A stretch of DNA of 64,000 bases from NCBI RefSeq assembly GCF_022682495.2, contig NC_071391.1:13491680-13555679 (forward strand), read 5' to 3'. Positions 59,001 to 64,000 of the stretch are shown here, piece by piece. This stretch comes from Desmodus rotundus. Taxonomy: Eukaryota > Chordata > Mammalia > Chiroptera > Phyllostomidae. Made by a program: the position numbers and the translations under genes. Position 1 is the first letter of the stretch, and the number at the start of each line of letters is the position of its first letter. A model generated the notes under the pieces. The model did not search any database. It was not told the DNA's origin and saw only the letters and a program-made list of their open reading frames with translations.

Positions 59001-59595
59001 TATCTACGAAACGAAAGAAGAAATGACTTGTAGGTGATTGCTCTGGTCCCTTCATTTCTTATATTTTGAATATGGATGATTGAGGAGAAGCTGTGAGTCT
59101 ATAAAGGGCACCCTGAGACGCTAGAAGAGGTCCCTTAAAAGCTAAAAAGGAAAGTCCAGCGTTATTTTCTTGGGAGGAGGCGGCTGTTGATCAGATGAGG
59201 ACTGATTAAACAGTCTCTTTGCCTTATCTCAAAACAGAAACACTGGTAAGCATATGTGCAGTACAGACCTCCTGGTGAGTTAAATGCCCTTTATTTTTCA
59301 TGTCTCTGGAGTTCGCCTCAGCAGGGAGATGCGATGGGAGAACTGAATTTACTGTCTTTCACAGTTTTCCCCACATTAGTGCTAGTTTGTGTTTGTCCAT
59401 CTCTGTCTCTCTCAGATTATCTCCTGCTGCATACTACGCTCAGAGGATGATCCAGTATCTCTCACGGAGAGACAGTATTCGCCAGCGCTCCATGCGCTAT
59501 CAACAGAACCGGCTTCGTTCTTCCACCTCCTCCTCTTCCTCAGACAACCAGGGTCCATCAGTAGAGGGAACCGACTTGGAATTTGAGGACTTTGA
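16185..59595 (+). CDS. AMBRA1: AMBRA1 coding region, 5' part, eight segments (joined)
   Basis: Coding segments are 16185-16319, 16690-16748, 17261-17444, 18063-18235, 19177-19243, 19788-21238, 55137-55223 and 59416-59595. All junctions are GT-AG and keep one open frame of 2336 nt (778 codons plus 2 bases). The translation opens [20 protein letters not shown] and is recognisable as AMBRA1 throughout. Known role: autophagy scaffold linking ULK1 and Beclin 1/VPS34, dynein-tethered at rest, and DDB1-CUL4 receptor for D-type cyclins. Visible parts are WD-type repeats up to about residue 200, a Pro run at 267-277, a long Ser/Pro/Gln-rich disordered middle, a Cys/His-bearing pair of patches (301-314 and 567-572), and a Ser-rich acidic stretch at the end of exon 9. 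The start ATG has A at -3. The C-terminal half, with the second half of the WD40 domain and the dynein light chain motifs, is beyond the window. No stop or frameshift is seen. Confidence 0.97.
16690..16748 (+). CDS. AMBRA1: AMBRA1 exon 3, residues 46-65
   Basis: A 59-nt exon between acceptor tttcccag and donor gtaact, ending in phase 2. It encodes [20 protein letters not shown], the start of the first WD-type blade. Ser52 sits in the PDSP context, the position known in human AMBRA1 as the mTORC1 phosphosite that restrains ULK1 activation. The serine and the following proline are both present. Confidence 0.95.
17261..17444 (+). CDS. AMBRA1: AMBRA1 exon 4, residues 65-126
   Basis: A 184-nt exon with acceptor ttccctag and donor gtaagt. 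It completes Arg65 and ends at His126 in phase 0. It carries two WD-like strands: the first reads [17 protein letters not shown], and the second starts at the GH pair 93-94 and closes with IWDLH at 122-126. In the human complex this region belongs to the N-terminal half of the split beta-propeller that docks on DDB1. The frame read-through past the donor gives no conserved residues, which supports the boundary. Confidence 0.96.
18063..18235 (+). CDS. AMBRA1: AMBRA1 exon 5, residues 127-184
   Basis: A 173-nt exon after acceptor ttcatag, with donor gtgagt and phase 2 at its end. It encodes [20 protein letters not shown] and the following strand ending HFWDW at 161-165, the third WD-type repeat seen here. 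Junction codons join cleanly to exon 4 (His126-Gly127) and exon 6 (Arg184 split CG/T). Confidence 0.96.
19177..19243 (+). CDS. AMBRA1: AMBRA1 exon 6, residues 184-206
   Basis: A 67-nt exon with acceptor ctgttttcag and donor gtaagt. It completes Arg184 and encodes [20 protein letters not shown] followed by two glutamines. It is a further propeller strand and the end of the N-terminal WD40 half. Phase 0 at its 3' end joins exon 7 at Gly207. Confidence 0.95.
19788..21238 (+). CDS. AMBRA1: AMBRA1 exon 7, large exon, residues 207-690
   Basis: A 1451-nt exon between acceptor tttgcag and donor gtaagc, phase 2 at its end. It opens [11 protein letters not shown] and is mostly low-complexity, rich in Ser, Pro and Gln, as expected for the disordered middle of AMBRA1. 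Features by residue: Pro-rich run 267-277, overlapping the PxP motif region reported to contact PP2A; Cys patch [14 protein letters not shown] 301-314; ESDGG at 480-484, with Asp482 matching the human caspase site; HCRACH 567-572; acidic EESSEED near 680-686. From about residue 533 it lies in the segment mapped in human as Beclin 1-binding. GC content and codon bias are much higher than in the surrounding introns. Opposite-strand open frames over this exon are shadows. Confidence 0.97.
22200..22340. repeat. L2-like fossil
   Basis: taagtatttgttgaatggtg then ttgttaggcactgtggggag, a pattern seen in L2 elements. An antisense AT-rich open frame over it has no meaning. Confidence 0.45.
22600..22815 (-). 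repeat. Antisense L1 fragment
   Basis: Old L1 3'-region pattern: ttaactttttattatggaaa, then tcatacgctgatcaag, then cctctccaatgtccccacct. Confidence 0.5.
22815..22995. mobile_element. hAT-Charlie-type MER fossil
   Basis: Carries the recognisable mammalian repeat text gtgctgtccaggatggtagc then cactagccatatgtggctag, an old non-autonomous hAT element. It ends in a roughly palindromic AT-rich tract. The exact subfamily was not assigned. Confidence 0.6.
23025..23175 (-). repeat. Older Ves SINE
   Basis: Antisense, degraded: cttgactttagagagagaac to tgggacaacactctaagcaa; the end of the head is lost. Confidence 0.7.
23353..23558 (-). repeat. Ves-type SINE
   Basis: Antisense, full length, ending gaggcacaccagccggggct. 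Confidence 0.88.
23706..23742. repeat. TG/TA dinucleotide microsatellite
   Basis: Alternating purine-pyrimidine run such as tatatatgtgtgtgtatata with a small palindromic centre; likely polymorphic. Confidence 0.85.
23748..23950 (-). repeat. Ves-type SINE
   Basis: Antisense: tttgtttatttattgattta to gagccacaccagccaaggc. A TG/TA microsatellite (23706-23742) precedes it. Confidence 0.88.
24690..24915 (-). repeat. Ves-type SINE with 16-bp internal tandem duplication
   Basis: Antisense. GGCCCACAACCTAGGC is repeated perfectly at 24815-24830 and 24831-24846. The head end is truncated at about 24905-24915. Confidence 0.85.
24943..25060 (-). repeat. MIR fragment
   Basis: tagatgagaaaactcaggtg then gtgggattcaaatgcctggg: antisense MIR core. 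Confidence 0.55.
25112..25305 (+). repeat. Older Ves SINE
   Basis: Sense: ttggctgggtgactcagttt, gagttcaatttccagtcagg, gaataaatgagacaacaaat, ending in an A-rich tail. Confidence 0.85.
26175..26440 (+). repeat. L2 3'-end fossil
   Basis: gagaccttccctgactgctc, gtgagctctctgaaggcagt and cacacatagtaggtgcacag follow the L2 3' end closely. Confidence 0.75.
27448..27601 (-). repeat. Older Ves SINE
   Basis: Antisense: tattttagagagacattgat to gagctacctggccagggct. Confidence 0.85.
27770..28280. repeat. L2-like fossil
   Basis: gatatttactaagcatatac, then ttatgcagggccttctgagc, then ggatcactctggctgctaac: a long, well-ordered ancient LINE fragment. Confidence 0.6.
28630..28815 (+). repeat. Ves-type SINE
   Basis: Sense: gccctgactgttgtgggtca to cctctctaaaaatagatag. 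Flanked by AATTCAAGAATTCA and AATTCAAGAGTTCA. Confidence 0.88.
28885..29480 (-). repeat. Antisense L1 fragment with a nested SINE
   Basis: L1 text flanks the SINE at 29037-29240; the right part has gtatagtattccaacagttg then gttgctggggccaaaagtat. The SINE's 13-bp duplication agatgttacattt confirms the interruption. Confidence 0.6.
29037..29240 (-). repeat. Ves-type SINE with 13-bp duplication
   Basis: Antisense, full length. Duplication AGATGTTACATTT at 29024-29036 and 29241-29253. Confidence 0.92.
29532..29757 (-). repeat. Ves-type SINE
   Basis: Antisense: atttatttatttatttttag to gagccacaccagtcagagct. Confidence 0.88.
30310..30640. mobile_element. hAT-type (MER) DNA transposon fossil
   Basis: Contains the characteristic run gtaaatattttaggctttg, then cgaaagcagccataaac, then gttccagtaaaactttgt, known from ancient mammalian non-autonomous DNA transposons. 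Divergent. A second copy lies at 50.99-51.18 kb. Confidence 0.6.
30838..31225 (+). pseudogene. Possible immunoglobulin-like domain remnant
   Basis: Two pieces of + strand frame resemble an I-set Ig domain: [10 protein letters not shown] at about 30890-30920, and [20 protein letters not shown] then HVVTLPLQV at about 31105-31195. The second has the D-x-G-x-Y-x-C signature. The intervening part is not in one frame. No source gene was recognised; it could be chance. Confidence 0.25.
32505..33310 (-). pseudogene. Possible retrocopy of an mRNA 3' region, source unknown
   Basis: Read on the - strand the block ends in ccttaaaattaaaaatg followed by an A-rich tail (32505-32540), as expected of a processed transcript. 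It contains an 85-codon open frame (32689-32946) with [18 protein letters not shown]. No source gene was recognised. The other end is cut or masked by the half-L1 element starting at 33317. It may equally be ordinary intron with an A-rich end. Confidence 0.35.
33317..34950 (-). mobile_element. HAL1-like half-L1 element, internally deleted ORF1
   Basis: On the - strand it starts GGACTTCTGGTCAATACAGA near 34946, has a 5' untranslated region to about 34230, then the ORF1 N-terminal coiled-coil part at 33859-34224 with [20 protein letters not shown]. It then jumps near 33945 to the extreme C-terminal ORF1 segment and the 3' region ending in an A-rich tail at 33310-33317. The middle RNA-binding part present in the 48.7-kb copy is deleted. 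No reverse transcriptase sequence. No clean target duplication was found. Confidence 0.8.
35288..35697 (-). repeat. Older Ves SINE split by a younger SINE
   Basis: Old antisense Ves at 35288-35385 and 35602-35697; the younger one lies at about 35397-35600. The repeated flank tattggttgattctt / tattggtgattctt marks the younger insertion. Confidence 0.85.
35397..35600 (-). repeat. Younger Ves-type SINE nested in an older one
   Basis: Antisense: aaaagattttatttattttt to gagccacactagcaggga. Confidence 0.88.
35715..36275 (-). mobile_element. Tc1/mariner element, decayed (copy C)
   Basis: Begins TTGGGTTGGGTATACAGT and ends CTTTTTGGTTGAATCA, both degraded ends of the family repeat. The interior reads the complement of mariner transposase-region sequence also found in copies A and B, for example ttcaccaataacttcattga. 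A Ves fragment abuts its right end. No intact transposase. Confidence 0.75.
36276..36360 (-). repeat. Ves SINE fragment
   Basis: Antisense head with ccttggcgtattgggacagt and ccaactgagctgccctgcca; it abuts mariner copy C. Confidence 0.75.
38391..38628 (+). repeat. Ves-type SINE nested in HAL1-like element
   Basis: Sense: tggctggtatggctcagtgg to ctctctaaaaatcaataaat. Duplication AAGTTCAAATAG at 38379-38390 and 38629-38640. Confidence 0.92.
38840..39037 (-). repeat. Ves-type SINE in the tail of the HAL1-like element
   Basis: Antisense: aagattttatttctttattt to gagccacatcagccagggct, lying in the A-rich tail region of the element. Confidence 0.85.
39523..40240 (-). pseudogene. NANP: NANP processed retrocopy, inactivated, antisense in intron 7
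   Basis: Read on the - strand this is continuous, intronless sequence matching N-acylneuraminate-9-phosphatase, a HAD-family enzyme of sialic acid synthesis. The C-terminal third is an open frame (39520-39873) with segments such as [30 protein letters not shown] and DCKVSMST at the natural end. The upstream part, about 39880-40235, still aligns but is broken: CGA has become TGA in a GAACTTTGAAAGGAG context near 39908, a one-base insertion lies near 39875, and the N-terminal region is frame-disrupted. The catalytic DLDNT motif reads DLDGQ, and the GDT loop reads SDT followed by NC instead of TD. The 3' untranslated part probably continues down to about 39190. It is a dead retrocopy and not a nested working gene. 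I recognised the family from memory of the protein; alignment would fix the ends. Confidence 0.88.
40420..40610 (-). repeat. Older Ves SINE
   Basis: Antisense: ttgattttagagagagagga to gagccacctggacagggcaa. It contains a duplicated accagggatcaaacc / accaggaatcaaaccc unit. Confidence 0.82.
40625..41235 (-). repeat. Antisense L1 ORF2 3'-end fragment
   Basis: Reads ccattgtatgcctataccac, gttgatggacatttaggttg and ttttcatagtggctatacca, the antisense of the L1 ORF2 C-terminal region. Stops are present; inactive. Confidence 0.75.
41236..41640. repeat. Unidentified block between two L1 fragments
   Basis: About 400 bp of non-L1 sequence. It starts in an A/T-rich run and includes an 88-codon open frame on the - strand (41405-41671) and a TATA-like ttatatataa at about 41405-41415. 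It could be part of an LTR or of a DNA transposon. I do not recognise it. Confidence 0.4.
41640..42065 (-). repeat. Second antisense L1 ORF2 3'-end fragment
   Basis: On the - strand it encodes [19 protein letters not shown], the conserved end of L1 ORF2. It covers the same region of L1 as 40625-41235, so it is a separate insertion. Inactive. Confidence 0.75.
42210..42390 (+). repeat. MIR SINE fossil
   Basis: ctcaaattctggctctttat, cttgggcaggttaagtagcc, ctcaactccctcaattgtaa, then the late segment aggtgcttaagaaatgccta. Confidence 0.65.
43210..43640. repeat. MaLR LTR (MLT1-like)
   Basis: Contains tgctgatgtataacaaacca, cttagtgacttaaaataata, gctcagttgtgaagttcttc and cagaactggcacagatcggc, in the order seen in MLT1 LTRs. 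Degraded solo LTR. Confidence 0.6.
43985..44165 (-). repeat. MIR SINE fossil
   Basis: aatcataacaaccttatgaa, then aaggtcacacagctagtgac, the antisense MIR core. Confidence 0.65.
44272..44495. mobile_element. MER20 hAT-Charlie fossil
   Basis: Near-complete element with gacaattctttattgtggga, then gcagcatccctggcc, then tccactagatgctagtgg, then gtttccagatgttgctgtat, and ends in matching terminal sequences. The match to the MER20 consensus is from memory. MER20 copies are known to have been co-opted as regulatory elements in placental mammals, but nothing here shows activity. Confidence 0.7.
47275..48015. repeat. L2-like fossils, two pieces
   Basis: 47275-47580 (ttactggtctcctattatgt, ggacccagtgcctgctttca, gagaagaactttccaggaag) and 47930-48015 (ctgaggaatttggattttat) resemble consecutive parts of one old LINE. 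The part between them, at about 47600-47930, is not clearly of this type. Confidence 0.5.
48722..50974 (-). mobile_element. HAL1-like half-L1 element, full length, ORF1 only
   Basis: Flanked by an 11-bp duplication AGCAAATATTT at 48711-48721 and 50975-50985. Read on the - strand it starts CTTCCAGTCAAGATGG, has a roughly 700-bp GC-richer 5' untranslated region, then L1 ORF1 (about 50180 down to 49305), and ends in the 3' segment tgtaatagcataatcaataa. The ORF1 C-terminal domain is clear at 49305-49649: [20 protein letters not shown], then [20 protein letters not shown], then LYPAKLSF. The nucleic-acid chaperone ORF1p is present but there is no reverse transcriptase frame; the 3' untranslated region follows ORF1 directly. 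ORF1 is split by a frameshift near 49630 and by a 25-base T run at 50004-50028 (lysine-rich on the sense strand). A SINE at 49106-49265 interrupts the 3' part. Confidence 0.85.
49106..49265 (-). repeat. Ves-type SINE nested in HAL1-like element
   Basis: Antisense, slightly shortened. Duplication ATTGCCATTTTAATAT at 49090-49105 and 49266-49281. Confidence 0.92.
50990..51185. mobile_element. hAT-type (MER) DNA transposon fossil, second copy
   Basis: Same family as 30310-30640: tagtaaatattttcgtcctg, gcaaagcagcaataaatg, aaaaactttgtttataaaaa. It lies just to the right of the half-L1 element that ends at 50974. Confidence 0.55.
51240..51550 (-). repeat. Antisense L1 fragment
   Basis: gacttgcaaaaaagttgtaa, cagagaatccccatatactc and ttcataaatattaacatttt are typical of old L1 3' ends. 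Confidence 0.55.
51563..51801 (+). repeat. Ves-type SINE
   Basis: Sense: gccctagctgctgtggttca to ctctctctaaaagtaaataa. Confidence 0.9.
53530..53700. repeat. Unidentified interspersed repeat
   Basis: tgcctgttaatggggcccaa, then cttaaaacattatgagattt, ending agtttggacacccctgg. The end block is reminiscent of DNA-transposon termini; only one end is visible. Confidence 0.35.
54390..54610 (+). repeat. MIR SINE fossil
   Basis: gcagtatagcatagcagttt, gcactatttcttaatagctg, then gtgctcaataaaatgtatca at the 3' end. Confidence 0.6.
55137..55223 (+). CDS. AMBRA1: AMBRA1 exon 8, symmetric 87-nt cassette, residues 690-719
   Basis: Acceptor tctgctag and donor gtaagg bound an 87-nt exon. It begins with the G that completes Arg690 and ends in phase 2. 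It encodes [20 protein letters not shown] and onward to PDPA plus a split Arg. The length is a multiple of three and both edges are phase 2, so skipping leaves the frame intact. It sits alone, 33.9 kb from exon 7 and 4.2 kb from exon 9. It falls inside the human Beclin 1-binding interval. Confidence 0.95.
55224..59415 (+). other. AMBRA1: AMBRA1 intron 8, 4.2 kb
   Basis: Runs from donor gtaagg to acceptor ctctctcag. Apart from an antisense L1 fragment near 58.1-58.4 kb it holds nothing I can identify. It has no Ves SINE, unlike most of intron 7. Confidence 0.85.
58095..58430 (-). repeat. Antisense L1 fragment
   Basis: ctacatggtgtttctttgta, ttaatctgctgatgggcatt and gtgaaattgttgagtcaaag follow the antisense L1 3' layout. 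Degraded. Confidence 0.55.
59416..59595 (+). CDS. AMBRA1: AMBRA1 exon 9, symmetric 180-nt cassette, residues 719-779
   Basis: Acceptor ctctctcag and donor gtaagt bound 180 nt. It encodes [20 protein letters not shown] and continues through an Arg/Gln-rich helix-like stretch, a Ser run, and an acidic end LEFEDFE whose last codon is split. Both edges are phase 2, so inclusion or skipping keeps the frame. An upstream pyrimidine-rich tract precedes the acceptor. This is the last coding segment in the window; no continuation starting DNGDRS was found in 59596-64000. Confidence 0.95.
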
Positions 59596-62500
59596 GTAAG
59601 TACACACTCAGCTTGCTTTCTTCCCTCTGCTCCCAAGCTGTGAGTGCTTCCAAGTTGGCCACTGTCTGAGCGTCATTCTAGCTTCAAACCCCTAAATTAC
59701 TATATATGAGTAATAGGATGGGGTGAGGGACTGAGGGTTAAAATGCCCAGGGCACTCTCACCTCTGGCAGTTGTGTTGCTGATTCACTGGAGCTGGTGAG
59801 AAGAGACAGCCCACTGCGCCCCAGGCCAGACTGGGAGAAGATGGCTGCTGCTCTTCAGGCAACATTTTAATTTCCCTTTGCCAGAACAGTGACTGTGGAA
59901 ATGCATCTCATGGACTGTCTTCACAACAAGACAGCAGGAGGCTTGGTGTTTTTTCTCTTAAGCAGAGTAGGTATTGAGAGATTAAAAAGAAAATACCTGG
60001 ATTTTCCTAAAAGTTAGGTTCTCTTAGAACTTCATCACACTAATACTTTGAGGTTTTACTCTGTTACTTAAATGTACTCATTCTCCCTCCAGGCCTCCTC
60101 CCCAGGAATCATTTGAAAGTTGCCTGTTAGATTAATGTGGTGGGTTGACAGGTGATTCCTTCCTCTTCTGGACTTTCTAGTTGTTGGTTGAGGGATGGGA
60201 TGAGCTAAAGGAACAGGGTCACCCCTAGCCTCCAGAATTCAAGCTTCCTAGTCTGACTTCTGGGTTGCGCCTTCTCTGACCTGCTGCTCCTGACCTTTCT
60301 ACCCATTCATTGTATTTCTTTCCCTTCTGAAACTGAGCTTTTCTGGCTTGTATGAGATTGAACATTTGGCTTTTGTTTTGATTCTTGTATTTTGATATTC
60401 TCAAACATGTAAAATAAAAGAGAGAAGGGTGGTTAAGTAATTTTTTCCTCCCTTTTTTCTGGCAGTATTGGAATAGGATAGCCTGTCAGTCATTTTCGTC
60501 TTTTCCCCTCCATCTTGACATAGCCTGGTCAGGCCTGGGATCTTGAGAGTTCTTGCCTCCCCTCAACCTTCCTTTTCTGTGAGGTGAATGGATAGTTCCC
60601 CAGGTACCATCTTGCAACAGAGCTTTATGATGTGCTTGAGAAATCTTTTTGCCAGAAAGGACTAAAAAGGTGGGAGCAACCTTTGTACTGGTTTATTTTC
60701 CCGATGTGATCCTTAAAAGCACACTACACTGGCAATTGTGTACTTGGAATCAGAAGGAAGACTAAATGGGAGGTTCATTGGCCTGAGGAAGATACAAATG
60801 CGAAAGAAATTCAGGGATGCTCTGAAGCACTGTGGTGTGGCAAATGGAGCAGGGGGGCTGGCCCTCTGTCATCACCTCTGAGAGACAAGCTCAGCCACTC
60901 TCTGACTCTCGGCATGCAGTCATTCTCCTTTCCATCCACTCTAGGGGGAGGTGGGTGTGTATAGTGGCAGTAACAGGAAAGCGTCTTCACTCCCTTAGCC
61001 AGGCAGATACCTGTAGTGAGATATGTTCCCCTGTACATGTGATTATTTTTCCAGCACCGGATCTATTCAGGGAAGCAGTTTAAATGTATGTGCCGAGGCC
61101 GCTGGGACTTGGTGCTGCTCAAAAGCCTCAGTGATCCTGTGGAGCTCAGAGTCAGTGCAGATTGCCTAGCCCCCTCCGTGCACACTTGGAAGGCTCTGTG
61201 TTATCTCTTTGCAGTGGTGGGACGAGGGGCTCATGCCTTTGAGCTGTATCTTGCCTCGTGACTTGTCCTTCACAATGGAGTTCTGGGTTAGTTTAAAATG
61301 TTCTGTTCTCATCTTACCTTCTCTTTCTTCTGCTACCACCTCCTCCCTTTCCCCTTCCTTCCCCCTCGATTTTCCTATGTCAGACTGCCTCCTCCATGTG
61401 CTCCCCACAGCCCACCTGTGCTCTCACCTCCCCTCGACTTCGGCACGACCTGAATTTACATTGCCTTCTTCACCTTCCATGCACTGACTAACTTTCCATT
61501 GTTGTTTTAGGAGTCTTGTATTGCTCCCTGGTTAGTAACAATGGGCTGATTTCTATAATGCCCCTCTGAAATTCCCTATCTTGGTGCTTACTTTTCTTTT
61601 TGGGTTAATACAGACTGGTTTTGTTTTTAACAGCAGCTGTGGATTGGTCACATCAATATTAGTAGTCCAGGTCTTCTAGTGAAAGATGGTGCTGGCTGGT
61701 TGATGCTCATGTACTGTCTGTTCATTCTGTCGCTGCATCCGTCCTTGCTCCCTTCCCCCCACTGTAAACTGAGTGCTGCTTGTGGTTGCTCCTCTTCTCA
61801 ATATCTTAAGTGCTCCGAGGAGGGAGAGAGTGTGAAATTAGGGAATGTGCTAGCCCATTTACATTTCTCTGCCCTAATCCTTTTTCTTAGTTTTAATAAC
61901 TAGAAGGAAAGTTAGAAGCATATACAGTCATAATTTATAGTTCTTTTGGGTGAGTTAGATACAGCCTAAAATCTTCCAAACACACTTAGGATACTACTAA
62001 AAGAAACTGTTCTATTGGGTTTCCTCACCTTCACAGCATATCATGCTTCTGCCTTTGCCACCCCACTTTGGCCTCTTTGGTTTGCTTCCATCAGCTAGGG
62101 CTTACATCATTGTGCTGTTCTCTAGCTTGTCCCATCCAGGTGTATAGAGTCCCCAGAAAATGAAGGAGAGCCATTATCCAGATCCATCATTTTGATTCTC
62201 TTCCATCATCTGTTGAATGAAAGGTATCAGCTATAATTTTCATATGTATACTAATTTATAACATACAAAATATTTGTAGTATATATATGTTAATATATAT
62301 ATTTTTAAATCTTGTTTAATCCTTATAGTAACACAGTGAGATATTTACTTCATTGTGGTGTTCTAAATGAGGATACTGAGAATTCACCAAAATCAGATAT
62401 GCCTAAGATTAGAGAGTAGGAGCTAGCATATTTAGTGTCTTGACTATTACTGTCCTGCAGATTTAAAAACCTTTAAAAGTGATATACAGCCATATTTGAG

Positions 62501-64000
62501 CCCTTGCTCCGTGAGCTTGCTGTGGAATAAAACTGTCTAGATTTATTTCTAGGGAAGATAGCTTTACAGGTTGGTCAGCATCAGGTTAAATTTTCTGTTC
62601 TTTTGTAGTCTGGATTAATGACTATCTTCCCAGGCTGGCATGTTCTTCTGCCATTTATCTCTGTCTGTGGCAAGGATTGAGACTGCAGGGCCCCTGTGTT
62701 TGTTAAAATGCAGACCTGTCAGCAGGTCTGTCCTCAGCCCTCAGCATTGGTCTTTGCGTAAAGATATTCATAAGCAGGGTAAAGGTGTGTCTGCCTGTGA
62801 CATTGCTGTCTGCCTGCTACAGTGTAGACAGCAAATAAGCATAAAGCAAATTCCCATTTTCATTTTTACTGTTCCCTTGGAAAGATGGAAGGGAGGCTTT
62901 TCTGAAGCCCAGTGCAATGTCCCAGTGGTTGCTGAAGCCTGCAAAAGAGGTGGTGTATGTGACTTTATTATGACTATTGGTCCAGCTGTTTTCGCCCCCT
63001 TCCACATTTTATCTGTTACTCTAAATGTACTTATGATTCCAGAATCATTCCTAGCTCATGTCCCTGCCCTTCCTGACTCTTTTTGTAACTCTCCCTTCCA
63101 AGGCAAAGGGGGATACCCTGACTCATGACAGTCAGACCACAGAAGCTTCAGATTAGATCAGTCACAAATATTTCCACCACACATACCAGCCACTAGGTAA
63201 TTATATTCCACTTCTTTTTAAAAAAATTATTTATTTATAATTGACATTCTCAACTTCTTAAAAATTGTTGCTAGCACAGAAGAGAACAAGTCCTTCATTC
63301 ATAGTTGTGACATTAGGCTGTACTCTGGAAAAACATTTCAGTGAGAATTCTAGTCTTTCAGCCTGTGATGAAGTCTCTTTAGGTCTATTACATTTATTTT
63401 CTTAATTCTTCTAATATATCTACTTGTATTTGGTTCCCTTTACCCAGAAATCCGTATTGTGCCCTAATGTACAAAAACACTTCATTTGAGCATGACAGCC
63501 GTTTTTGGGTGTGCGAAATGGGTTCCTGTTTCTCAGTTTGGCATGCTGCAGTATCACATACACATGTACAGAGGAGCATCATGCAGCCAGAGCATCTCCT
63601 TTTATGGTCCCCTTGTAGACGCCTTCTGGCAAAGAAGTCATTAAAAGGTCTTGGTATATGATATAAGTTGAGTTCTGAAGGCTGTCACTCACCTGTGCCA
63701 TTTGATTGGGTGTGACTTGGGGGAGTTATGTGCTTTTAGTTTAGAATTTAATATTCTCTATCTGCCCTTTTTTTTTAAAGAAGATTTTATTTATTTATTT
63801 TCAGAGAGAGCAGAGGGGAGGGGGAAAGAGGGAGATACATATCAGTGTGAGAGAGAAACATCTATCTGTTGTCTCTTGTACATGCCCTGACCAGGAATAG
63901 AACTGGTGACCTTTTAATTTGCGGGATGACGCCCAGCCAACTGAGCTACATGGGTCAGGGCTCCATTTACCCTTTTGACATAACTGAAATTTAGTTGAAC
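59596..64000 (+). other. AMBRA1: AMBRA1 intron 9 (5' part)
   Basis: Begins with a consensus gtaagt donor. No exon was recognised. The open frames at 60.8, 61.2 and 62.6 kb have no recognisable conserved protein. The only clear repeat is the SINE near the right end. Confidence 0.8.
63770..63962 (-). repeat. Ves-type SINE
   Basis: Antisense: aagattttatttatttattt to gagctacatgggtcagggct. It is the only SINE after 51.8 kb. Confidence 0.88.

Noticed and set aside
62640..63128. 162-codon + strand open frame
   Set aside because: No domain, no conserved start or splice context, and composition like the surrounding intron. Length alone is not enough.
59596..64000. A further AMBRA1 exon after exon 9
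   Set aside because: I looked for a segment beginning DNGDRSRH after an acceptor and found none; it should lie beyond the window.
1..64000. tRNA genes, rRNA genes, CRISPR arrays, operons
   Set aside because: The tRNA-like sequences are SINE heads with degraded promoter boxes. Regularly repeated segments are SINEs. The window is from an intron-rich vertebrate gene.

Overview
The window is nuclear DNA from a placental mammal, most likely a bat and probably a yangochiropteran microbat. It holds the middle of one gene, AMBRA1, read on the + strand. The bat assignment rests on about 28 tRNA-derived SINEs of the Ves type, with a head reading gctggtgtggctcagtgg, a ctctctctaaaaataaata tail, and often 10-16 bp target-site duplications. 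Half-L1 (HAL1-like) retrotransposons and several DNA transposons support it. Species level cannot be settled from the sequence alone.

Layout. 1-16170 is non-coding and is read as AMBRA1 intron 1, because the first coding exon follows it. 16185-21238 holds six coding segments (exons 2-7 in the usual AMBRA1 numbering), ending in a 1451-nt exon. 21239-55136 is one 33.9-kb intron filled with repeats: three ORF1-only HAL1-like elements, a mariner, many SINEs and L1 pieces, MER20 and MLT1. It also holds an inactivated antisense retrocopy of NANP. 55137-55223 and 59416-59595 are exons 8 and 9, both in-frame and phase-symmetric. 59596-64000 is the start of the next intron. The joined coding segments total 2336 nt, giving codons 1-778 plus two bases, about 60 percent of a protein near 1300 residues. 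The promoter, exon 1 and the C-terminal exons lie outside the window.

Function. AMBRA1 is a scaffold for autophagy initiation (Beclin 1/VPS34, ULK1) and a DDB1-CUL4 substrate receptor that targets D-type cyclins. The window encodes the N-terminal half of its split WD40 domain, the long disordered middle, and most of the region mapped as Beclin 1-binding. Sites known from the human protein fall at the same residue numbers here: Lys45, Ser52 and Asp482.

I found no previously undescribed biological system. The observations most worth checking are the three ORF2-less L1 derivatives in one intron (one proven by a 15-bp target duplication inside a SINE), the NANP retrocopy, a mariner that carries a MER20 segment, and a few unidentified repeat blocks. 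Repeat names come from recognising family sequence patterns, not from a database search. Edges of repeats without a stated duplication are approximate, to about 10-30 bp.
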